Origin: Paenibacillus sp. H1-7
GTDB lineage: Bacteria; Bacillota; Bacilli; Paenibacillales; NBRC-103111
Length of the DNA: 64,000 nucleotides
NCBI RefSeq assembly: GCF_022354825.1
Contig: NZ_CP031168.1
Coordinates: 62,001 to 126,000, forward strand
Direction of reading: 5' to 3'
The notes under the pieces are model-generated. The model searched no databases and was not told the DNA's origin. It worked only from the letters and a program-made list of their open reading frames with translations. This document shows, one piece after another, positions 26,199-32,845 of the stretch. The translations under genes and the position numbers were made by a program. Within the stretch, counting starts at the first letter, position 1; each line of letters begins with the position of its first letter.

Positions 26199-28568
26199 TT
26201 AGATGTGGTGATCGACGATCTCGACGACGCCCTGACCTCCGTCTACGATGACCCGGTCACCGGTTCTTAATCTCGCCGTGGCGTTGCCGCATCCTACGAC
26301 GGCAGGAATGCCAAGCTCTCTTGCGACGATAGCCGCATGGGACAGCGGGGCGCCGACGTCGGTAATAATCGCAGCCGCTCTAGGAAACAGCGGCGTCCAG
26401 CCTACATTCGTCGTAGAAGCGACGAGGATCTCTCCCGGCAGCAGCTGAGCCCCGTCCTCGGGACGGGATAACACGCGTACGCTGCCTTCAATCCGCCCCG
26501 CGGCTCCGGCGAACCCGTGCAGCGCCGCGGCATCGTCCGCGACGGCAACCGGAAGGGTGGCGTCGTAATAGTCCACCCGCCGATTCGGATCCTCGGCCCA
26601 GCGGAACGGATCGAACCGCCCCCGGATGAGAGTAGGCAGGGGAGGGAGCGTCAGGTATTGGTTATACGTCATCCGACGGGCGGGAATATGCTGCACCGCT
26701 TCGCGATGATCGGACAATACATCCAGAACCTCGTCGATGTAGAGGAAGAACAGATCGTCGCCCAATGCCGTAAGCTCACCGGCTCTTAGCAGGAACGCGC
26801 GCATAACCCGGTAGACGCGAATGAATTCGGAACGGGCCGATTCGCGGAGCTGGGCGTTCGCCGACGCCTTGGCGAGCTGCTTGCGGACCCGTGCGGCCTG
26901 CCCGGGGTGACGCTGCTCGAACCGTCTCCAAGCCTCTTCGTACTGGCGCTGCTGCTTCGCAAGAAGCGCATCCACATCTGTAGCCGAGCGATGGTATTCC
27001 TCAATCTGCTGGTCCAGCCAGCGTGTATCCTCCGCAGGATGGGGGATCGACAGCTCCAGCTCGTGCGGTCCGCGGTGCCCGTGCTGCCGCAAATATTGCT
27101 CGCGGCTCAGATCCCCGCGAAGAACCTGCGCGATGCCAGTAACCGGTCCGAGGCTGGCCAAGCCGCTGCTTCCACGCAGATTGGACAGCAGCAGATTGGT
27201 ATCCTCCGTTCCGACGAGCTTCGTCAGCTTCTTGTTCAGCGCATAGGTGATATCTCCGTACTTACGCCCGCCCCAGAGCAGCGACCACCAGGCGGTCAAG
27301 ACGTAAGGACGCAGCTGTTCCTTCCATAAGGCCAAAAGCTCCTGCTTGCTTGAAATGTTACGTATACGCAAGGTCAAATCGGCGCACCGTTCAGGCGAAC
27401 TTTCGATATGATGAGGCGTATAGGCCGCGGCTTTCCGCAGCTTTTTCAAGAAGCGCGTCAGCTTGACGATGACCTCCTTCAGGAGCTGAAGCCGGGGGAA
27501 CGGGTACACAGGGATCGTCATCCCTTCCGGTACCTGGCCGAGCGCCTGACTCACTTTTCTCAGCGTCAGCTTTATAGGGACGCCGACAGCAGGGAAGAGG
27601 GACAGCGCAGCGCTTATATTCGTATAAGCTCTTCCGCAAATATTGCCCGACCAAATGTAATAGCCCGGGATGATATTTTGCTCCTCGTCGATGAACCGCA
27701 ATACGGACCAGGTGAGAGGGGTCATCACATCGGGAATCGCCTCGCCGATATTCGTATTCGTCCACAGGAAATCGCCGTCGAGCGAATCGTTCCATTCATA
27801 CGTATCTTTGTTTCCGGGCATTAACGTCGTAATGGGACGTGCCTGAAGAATGTACAGCTTGCCTTCCGCCGCTGCCCATTCGATGTCCTGAGGGGCGCCG
27901 AGCTCTGCTTCCATCCGGGAGGCGTAAGCGTACAGGGCCGTGGCGTGTTTTTTGCCTTCCGCGGGTCCTTTATAGATGCCTTTCGGTCTGGTTAAAACAA
28001 AGGCATGAGCGTCCGACTCTCCGGATACCAACTGTTCGCCCAGGCCGTGTACGTAGTTTCCTACCATTCTCGTGTGGCTGCCGGTTATCGGATCTGCGGT
28101 AAACAGGACGCCGGACAGCTCCGACCGGATCATCCGCTGGACAACGATGGCCATGGCATGCGCTGCATCGATGCCTTGAACCGAGCTGTATACTTTCACT
28201 CTTTCGGAATGTGCCGACTCGTGCACTTTATCGATGGCTGCCAAAAGCTCTTCATTGCTTCGCACTTGAAGCACGGTCTCGAATTCACCGGCAAAGGAGG
28301 CATGGGCGGAGTCTTCGCTCAAGGCTGAGGATCTAACGGCCAACAGGATGTCCCGATGTCCGGATCTCATGGCATTCACCTTGGACAGTACCTGCTCCCA
28401 AGCCGAGTCGAGCAGCTTATCACCGTCGAAAGCGGACGGAAAAATGACGAAGCCTTCCGGTACCGGATAGCCGGATTGGTACAGAACGGAAAGAATGCCG
28501 CCTTTGCCTCCTGCATCCGCTTTTTGCTCCGGACGGATCTCTTGAAAGCTTACAACCGAATGTTCCAC
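26199..28568 (-). CDS. PEP-utilising phosphotransferase (rifamycin phosphotransferase-like)
   Basis: About 789 residues: an N-terminal ATP-grasp PEP/pyruvate-binding domain (GGKGGILSVLYQSGYPVPEGF, AVRSSALSEDSAHASFAGEFET, DIEWAAAEGKLYILQARPITT), a long central domain, and a C-terminal swivelling His domain with the catalytic His (about 744) in GAPLSHAAIVARELGIPAVV. This is the layout of rifamycin phosphotransferase (Rph) and PEP synthase. It is shorter than typical Rph (about 865), so another substrate is possible. The GTG at 28568 is chosen: AAGGAG is 9 nt upstream, whereas the ATG at 28577 touches it. It follows a TetR gene by 23 bp in the same operon. Confidence 0.8.
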   Translation of the reverse strand: MEHSVVSFQEIRPEQKADAGGKGGILSVLYQSGYPVPEGFVIFPSAFDGDKLLDSAWEQVLSKVNAMRSGHRDILLAVRSSALSEDSAHASFAGEFETVLQVRSNEELLAAIDKVHESAHSERVKVYSSVQGIDAAHAMAIVVQRMIRSELSGVLFTADPITGSHTRMVGNYVHGLGEQLVSGESDAHAFVLTRPKGIYKGPAEGKKHATALYAYASRMEAELGAPQDIEWAAAEGKLYILQARPITTLMPGNKDTYEWNDSLDGDFLWTNTNIGEAIPDVMTPLTWSVLRFIDEEQNIIPGYYIWSGNICGRAYTNISAALSLFPAVGVPIKLTLRKVSQALGQVPEGMTIPVYPFPRLQLLKEVIVKLTRFLKKLRKAAAYTPHHIESSPERCADLTLRIRNISSKQELLALWKEQLRPYVLTAWWSLLWGGRKYGDITYALNKKLTKLVGTEDTNLLLSNLRGSSGLASLGPVTGIAQVLRGDLSREQYLRQHGHRGPHELELSIPHPAEDTRWLDQQIEEYHRSATDVDALLAKQQRQYEEAWRRFEQRHPGQAARVRKQLAKASANAQLRESARSEFIRVYRVMRAFLLRAGELTALGDDLFFLYIDEVLDVLSDHREAVQHIPARRMTYNQYLTLPPLPTLIRGRFDPFRWAEDPNRRVDYYDATLPVAVADDAAALHGFAGAAGRIEGSVRVLSRPEDGAQLLPGEILVASTTNVGWTPLFPRAAAIITDVGAPLSHAAIVARELGIPAVVGCGNATARLRTGDRVIVDGGQGVVEIVDHHI

Positions 28569-28591
28569 ATGAAACATCTCCTTCGCGGCGG

Positions 28592-29215
28592 TTATCGATA
28601 AAAGCTTTTCCTCAACATCTCCAGATACAGATCCAGCTCTGCTGTCGCTCGCTCATAGTATTCCTCGGTCAACTCGAGAGACTTGACCCGCTGCTGCTCC
28701 TGATTCGAATAGCCTTCGATCGTCCAAAATATGATGCGGACGGCTCTTTCCGTATCGATCCCTTCCTTGAAAACCGTCGTATCGACTTTCTCGAGCAGGG
28801 CGGCATAGCTCTTGGCCAAAATTTCTTTATTTCTCGGCTGCAGCTTCGACTTGATCTCTTCGGCATCCTCCAGATTGGCTGACAGCGCAAATTGGAACAT
28901 TTCCGGGTGTTTATGAATGATCTCCATTTTCAATCGGGCGCACTGGCGCAATCGGGCCAATATATCCCGCTGCTGCAGATCGATTTTCTCGAAAAATTCT
29001 TTCACAATGACTTCCATAATGTAGTCGTACAAATACAGGTACAAATCCTTTTTATTGTGGAAATAATGAAACAGCAGCCCTTTGGAAATGCCTGCTTCAG
29101 CAACGATTTCATTCGTCGATGCGTTTTTATAGCCTTTCTGTGCAAACTCCTTCATGGCTGCGTTCAATATGCGCTCCTGCTTTTCCGGCTCCAGACTTAC
29201 AAACTTCTCATGCAT
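28592..29215 (-). CDS. TetR-family regulator
   Basis: 207 residues: N-terminal HTH (about 10-55, FAQKGYKNASTNEIVAEAGISKGLLFHYFHNKKDLY) and a helical ligand domain. The ATG at 29215 follows AAGGAGATG; the 30-codon upstream extension crosses the operator region and is rejected. Upstream lie two 19-bp palindromes around the promoter, so it probably represses itself and the downstream PEP-utilising enzyme until a ligand binds. Confidence 0.9.
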   Translation of the reverse strand: MHEKFVSLEPEKQERILNAAMKEFAQKGYKNASTNEIVAEAGISKGLLFHYFHNKKDLYLYLYDYIMEVIVKEFFEKIDLQQRDILARLRQCARLKMEIIHKHPEMFQFALSANLEDAEEIKSKLQPRNKEILAKSYAALLEKVDTTVFKEGIDTERAVRIIFWTIEGYSNQEQQRVKSLELTEEYYERATAELDLYLEMLRKSFYR

Positions 29216-29251
29216 TCCGGAACATCTCCTTCGAAAAAATGGTCCATGCCC

Positions 29252-29306
29252 ATTGACCACTCTGGTCAATGGAGTCATCATAGCACTATTGACCACTGTG
29301 GTCAAT
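29252..29306 (-). promoter_or_regulatory. Promoter with two TetR operators
   Basis: ATTGACCACTCTGGTCAAT (29252-29270) and ATTGACCACTGTGGTCAAT (29288-29306) are perfect 8-3-8 palindromes. On the minus strand TTGACC (29305-29300) and TATGAT (29282-29277) with 17-bp spacing form a promoter whose -35 lies inside the upstream palindrome. This is a typical autoregulated TetR control region. Confidence 0.88.
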
Positions 29307-29375
29307 GAGTATCCATATGGCTGCTGCGCCCAATAATAACAATCCGAACATCAGCGATCCATTGCAAAACCGCCG

Positions 29376-29543
29376 ATGCTTTCCTACAGAAGAGCCGGGG
29401 GTTTACTTGCTTTTGCCGCACTAACCGGCTGCGGATCCTTTTCCAAGCCTCCGGTCGACAAAAGCAGCAACCTGCGGCATCGACCCAAGCGGATCAGGAG
29501 CACGGGGCGACGAGTCCGTACCTGGTTCACTAAGCCATTTCGT
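29376..29543 (+). pseudogene. Possible remnant of a small lipoprotein gene
   Basis: The frame encodes a lipoprotein-like start (RRAGGLLAFAALTGC, lipobox LTGC) followed by SFSKPPVDK. Just after this, the neighbouring frame continues with a plausible low-complexity linker (QQPAASTQADQEHGAT) and soon stops, suggesting a frameshift and truncation. No ribosome site of quality is seen and no domain follows. It may equally be chance sequence in the 418-bp gap between the TetR operator and the SRPBCC gene. Confidence 0.3.
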
Positions 29544-29633
29544 TCAAGCTTCCCTGACCGTAGTTGTCAGTAAAGCGATGCTATGCTTATCAAGCAACGA
29601 ATAACAGGCTTAAGCGAAAGGTGGAGCTGAGCA

Positions 29634-30095
29634 ATGGCTGCCAATGATGTGAAAGATTTGTACTATGAGTTTTATGTCGCGGGAACGCCGGAGCAAGTAT
29701 GGGAAGCGCTCGTGTCTCCCGAAGGAGTGAAGGCGGTGTATGCCGGCTGCGTTATTGAATCGACGTTCGAGGAAGGGGCTTCCATTCAGTATGTCGGTCC
29801 GGGAAACCGGGGCGACCGCACGGTTCATGTGTACGGAACGATACTGGCTTGCGAGCCGCACAAGACGTTGAGCTTTTCCCACTATGTCGGGGAATCCTAC
29901 TACGAGGGGCAGGAGCGTTACGAGTCCCGGATTACTTACCGGATCGAGCCGGCAGGTGTATCCACCAAGCTTATGCTGACTCACGATCAATGGCATGAGC
30001 AAGATCCTTCATATAAAAACACGGTCTCGGCATGGTGGTTTTTGCTGAGCAGCACCAAGACATGGATTGAGACAGGCAAGCCGCTGACGTGGTAG
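29634..30095 (+). CDS. SRPBCC (AHSA1-like) domain protein
   Basis: A 153-residue protein of the START/SRPBCC hydrophobic-pocket fold: YYEFYVAGTPEQVWEALVSPEGV start, TILACEPHKTLSFSHY middle strand, RITYRIEPAGVSTKLMLTHD, and a C-terminal helix with WWFLLSSTKTWIETGKPL. Such proteins bind or transform small hydrophobic ligands; no specific activity can be named. AAGGTGGAGC lies upstream of the ATG. Confidence 0.85.
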   Translation: MAANDVKDLYYEFYVAGTPEQVWEALVSPEGVKAVYAGCVIESTFEEGASIQYVGPGNRGDRTVHVYGTILACEPHKTLSFSHYVGESYYEGQERYESRITYRIEPAGVSTKLMLTHDQWHEQDPSYKNTVSAWWFLLSSTKTWIETGKPLTW

Positions 30096-30193
30096 GCATC
30101 CGATAACAAGCAGCTCCAGCCCCGGAAACGGCGGTATGGCGCTGCTTGCTGTGTATTTTGACCCGAATCGGATCATGCTAACAAAGAAAGAGG

Positions 30194-30230
30194 TTGACAA
30201 CAAGTTTATATTGTAACTATAATGGTTACA
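30194..30230 (+). promoter_or_regulatory. Promoter with operator 1 upstream of ywnB-like gene
   Basis: TTGACA (30194-30199) and TATAAT (30218-30223) are separated by 18 bp. The palindrome TGTAAC-N7-GTTACA (30212-30230) overlaps the -10 box, so a repressor there would block the promoter. A second copy of the palindrome lies at 30407-30425. Confidence 0.75.
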
Positions 30231-30281
30231 GGTAATAACGCAAGCCGTTGTTTACTAAGCAGCATGGTGAACTAAAATTTT

Positions 30282-30396
30282 TTTACCACAATAGAATTTA
30301 TAAAATTCCGCATCGGATGCAGAATTCTATTTGGCGATAAAAACTACTACTAAACGCGGTCGCTCATCCTAGATGTACTCCGATTGGAGTTTTTTT
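30282..30396. repeat. Dispersed structured intergenic element, copy B
   Basis: TTTACCACA (30282-30290), a 9-bp stem AATAGAATT (30290-30298) / AATTCTATT (30323-30331) around a 24-base loop, then TGGCGATAAAAAC, ACGCGGTCGCTCATCC and the hairpin ACTCC-gatt-GGAGT with a T run to 30396. Over the 64-bp tail about 56 positions equal copy A, and the 9-bp stem is conserved in pairing but not in sequence. It lies in the leader between the promoter and the ywnB-like gene. Confidence 0.62.
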
Positions 30397-30406
30397 CACT
30401 ATAAGA

Positions 30407-30425
30407 TGTAACTAATGTGGTTACA
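30407..30425 (+). promoter_or_regulatory. Operator 2 upstream of ywnB-like gene
   Basis: TGTAAC-TAATGTG-GTTACA is a second perfect 6-7-6 palindrome identical in its arms to operator 1, ending 9 bp before the AGGAGG of the gene. The pair points to a dedicated repressor not encoded next door. Confidence 0.7.
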
Positions 30426-30447
30426 ATATAAAATAGGAGGCTATACT

Positions 30448-31089
30448 ATGAAAATTGCAGTTATCGGAGCAGCAGGCAAAGCAGGAAGCTTGATCGTCAA
30501 GGAAGCTTTGAGCCGCGGTCACGAAGTGACGGCGTTGGTACGGGACGGCTCCAAAATCAACGATGCCAACGTTCGCGTAGTGGAAAAGGACATATTCCAG
30601 CTGACAGCGGAGGATGTAAAAGAGTTTGACGCCGTCGTCAATGCGTTCGGCGCAGCGCCTGGTCAGGAGCACCAACATGTAGAAGCGGGGAAAGTGCTGA
30701 TTCAGGCGCTGCAAGGTGCGCCGAACACCCGCTTGCTCGTTGTAGGCGGCGCAGGCAGCTTGTTCGTGGACGAACAGCAAACAACCCGTTTGATGAATAC
30801 ACCGGAATTTCCTGCGCTGTACTTCGCAACGGCGTCGAATCAAGGGCAGAACTTGGCCGACTTGCAGGCGTCGCAAGGCATTCGCTGGACCTTCCTCAGC
30901 CCTGCGGCATTTTTCAACCCGGAAGGCAAGAAAACAGGAGCTTATCGCAAAGGCAAGGACAATCTGATCGTCAATGCCGCAGGCAGCAGCTACATCAGCT
31001 ACGCCGATTATGCGATTGCCGTATTGGATGAGCTGGAGAATCCGCAGCATATCAATGAACGGTTTACCGTTGTAGGCGAAGCCGAGTAA
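30448..31089 (+). CDS. ywnB: NAD(P)H-binding oxidoreductase, YwnB-like
   Basis: A 213-residue Rossmann protein of the atypical SDR group: MKIAVIGAAGKAGSLIVKEAL start with GxxGxxG, VVNAFGAAPGQEH, LLVVGGAGSLFVDE, TFLSPAAFFNPEGKKTG and SYISYADYAIAVLDE. It is close to B. subtilis YwnB over its length, a putative NAD(P)-dependent reductase regulated in that organism by the neighbouring Rrf2 protein YwnA. AGGAGG is 7 nt before the ATG at 30448. Control by the two TGTAAC-N7-GTTACA operators is likely. The substrate is unknown. Confidence 0.85.
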   Translation: MKIAVIGAAGKAGSLIVKEALSRGHEVTALVRDGSKINDANVRVVEKDIFQLTAEDVKEFDAVVNAFGAAPGQEHQHVEAGKVLIQALQGAPNTRLLVVGGAGSLFVDEQQTTRLMNTPEFPALYFATASNQGQNLADLQASQGIRWTFLSPAAFFNPEGKKTGAYRKGKDNLIVNAAGSSYISYADYAIAVLDELENPQHINERFTVVGEAE

Positions 31090-31094
31090 GATAG

Positions 31095-31146
31095 CAAAAA
31101 GCATCGAAGACTTAGGATCGCAAGATCGGTCTCCGATGCTTTTTTT
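31095..31146 (+). terminator. Rho-independent terminator
   Basis: GCATCG..AGAC (31101-31111) pairs with GTCT..CGATGC (31129-31139), then seven T. Confidence 0.88.
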
Positions 31147-31174
31147 CCATTTTTACATATAGAATTTATAATCG

Positions 31175-31236
31175 GGGCTCCCTGCAAAGTATCTGATGGA
31201 CTTTGAAGCCAAAGGTCCACTTTGTGGGGTTATTTC
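31175..31236. repeat. Degenerate intergenic repeat, copy 1
   Basis: GGGCTCCCTGCAAAGTATCTG, then a hairpin-forming GGACTTTG..CAAAGGTCC segment and GTGGGGTTATTTC, aligns with 39349-39411 across about 62 bp with one indel. It lies between the ywnB terminator and the methyltransferase stop codon. Confidence 0.4.
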
Positions 31237-31268
31237 AGCAAGATTGCCGGTAACAAAAGAGACTATTT

Positions 31269-32090
31269 CTACTTCACTCCGAGCCGCATCCGGTAGCTGA
31301 ACAGGACATCCAGCGTTCTGCCTTGAAAATAAGCCTCCACAACAGACTTAAATGCTGCGATATCTTCGTCCAATGCGGTTGAACCTTGCTTCAGAATCGT
31401 TTGTAGTCCACCTTGGCTTATGGCAAGTCCGGCATAACGCTCGGCATCGCACGGCTCCATATTGTGAAAGACGATTTCTTTGGCGAAGCGGAACGCATTG
31501 CTGTTTTGAATATGCTGCAAATGCTCCTCCTTGTTGCGTTTCACCGCCTGCTTATTCTCCTCAACGAGCTGCTTTAACAGCGCGTCCGACTTTTGAATGA
31601 GCTTATTGTATTCATGCTCAATAGTCCAGGTCAATGTCGGAGGCCAATCGCAATCGTAAGCCGCGAACACCCCGCCGTCCCGAAGAACTCGGGCAAACTC
31701 CTGCAGGGTGCTGGATGGTTCCATCCAATGAAAGGATTGGGAGCAGGTAATGATGTCCACGCTGTCCGATTCCATGTCCAATTGATTGGAATAACCGGGT
31801 ACAAACCGGATGTCGCTGTCACCGCTGGATTCCGCCGCTTTTTCCAAAGCTTTGCTTCGCATGTCATCACTCGGTTCCACCCCGATAATCCGGTCTGCAT
31901 GGCCGTTCCATACGAAGGTCGACAAGCCTGTTCCGCAGCCGACATCCATAACGATCGAGGGTCTTCTGCCCAAGTAATTCGTTAAAATACGGATGACTGC
32001 TTGCGGTGCCTCCGGGCGGTATTTGTCGTACAAATTTTGGTAGCCTGTAAATCGGTCGATGTTGCTTTTAAGGTTGCCTTCCGGAATCAT
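31269..32090 (-). CDS. Class I SAM-dependent methyltransferase
   Basis: About 273 residues with motif I VMDVGCGTGLSTF (about 45-57), motif II acidic GVEPSDDMRSKA, and motif VDIITCSQSFHWMEPSSTLQEFARVLRDGGVFAAYD. The SQSFHWM type is shared with UbiE/trans-aconitate-like methyltransferases of small molecules. The start at 32090 was chosen because GGAGGA lies 7 nt upstream; ATGs further upstream overlap that site or lie in a hydrophobic, unlikely extension. The substrate is unknown. It stands alone, divergent from the TetR gene. Confidence 0.86.
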   Translation of the reverse strand: MIPEGNLKSNIDRFTGYQNLYDKYRPEAPQAVIRILTNYLGRRPSIVMDVGCGTGLSTFVWNGHADRIIGVEPSDDMRSKALEKAAESSGDSDIRFVPGYSNQLDMESDSVDIITCSQSFHWMEPSSTLQEFARVLRDGGVFAAYDCDWPPTLTWTIEHEYNKLIQKSDALLKQLVEENKQAVKRNKEEHLQHIQNSNAFRFAKEIVFHNMEPCDAERYAGLAISQGGLQTILKQGSTALDEDIAAFKSVVEAYFQGRTLDVLFSYRMRLGVK

Positions 32091-32181
32091 TCCCATTCCT
32101 CCGCTCATGAATAATGGTATGAAGATGATTATATTGTACCAATCTATGTAAATTGGGTCCAATAGTCGGGCTTGTCCATCG

Positions 32182-32247
32182 TTGACGAATAGTTTAAGGT
32201 TTTGTAAAATGGAAACCAAGAAGTATTATTTCGGTTTCCTTGGTTTC
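32182..32247 (+). promoter_or_regulatory. Promoter and candidate operator of the second TetR-Rph module
   Basis: TTGACG (32182-32187) and TAAAAT (32205-32210) are 17 bp apart. Directly downstream GAAACCAAG (32212-32220) is the inverted copy of CTTGGTTTC (32239-32247), with a nested GGAAACC/GGTTTCC pair. Binding there would block transcription. Confidence 0.7.
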
Positions 32248-32266
32248 TGGAGTGGAGGGTAATTCA

Positions 32267-32830
32267 GTGGAGGATATGATTCGTACGCGGATTTTGCAGG
32301 CTGCGGCCGAGCTGTTTCAAGCAAAAGGATACCGAAGCGTCACTTTAAGCGAGCTGGCAACCAGGCTTGGGATGAGCAAGAAGACGCTCTATTTGTATTT
32401 CAGCGGCAAGGAGCAGATTGCCGAGGCGGTGATGGAGCTGACGATGAAGGCGATAGCAGCGGCCATCGCCGAAGTGAGACGGCAGGAGGCGGATGCCGTG
32501 ACGATGATCGGGCTCGTTTTTGCCGCCATTAAGCAGGAGATTGTGAAGCTGAACCCGCTGTTTCTTGAGGACATCCAAAAGTTCATCCCCGGACTGTGGG
32601 AACGGATAGAGGCGTTTCGGGTCAAGCAGCTGTCGTTTCTGGAAGAGCTGATCACTCAAGCACAGCAGGACGGCTTGATCCGCGATCTGAATCCGAGGCT
32701 GGCTACCGTCATCATGCTCGAAAGCATCCGCCATTTTGCCCGGCCTGACTTTGCCGCCAAGCACGGGGTGGGGATGGTCGATGTCGGGAACACGTTATTC
32801 ACGATGTTTATCGAGGGCATTCGAAAATAA
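32267..32830 (+). CDS. TetR-family regulator
   Basis: 187 residues with N-terminal HTH (LFQAKGYRSVTLSELATRLGMSKKTLYLYFSGKEQI) and a helical ligand domain. A GTG start at 32267 is preferred (GGAGGG 7 nt upstream) over a TTG at 32240 inside the operator. It is followed by the rifamycin-phosphotransferase gene (16 bp to its chosen start), so it probably senses a substrate of that enzyme or a related drug. Confidence 0.88.
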   Translation: MEDMIRTRILQAAAELFQAKGYRSVTLSELATRLGMSKKTLYLYFSGKEQIAEAVMELTMKAIAAAIAEVRRQEADAVTMIGLVFAAIKQEIVKLNPLFLEDIQKFIPGLWERIEAFRVKQLSFLEELITQAQQDGLIRDLNPRLATVIMLESIRHFARPDFAAKHGVGMVDVGNTLFTMFIEGIRK

Positions 32831-32845
32831 GGGAGCGTGGATTCC

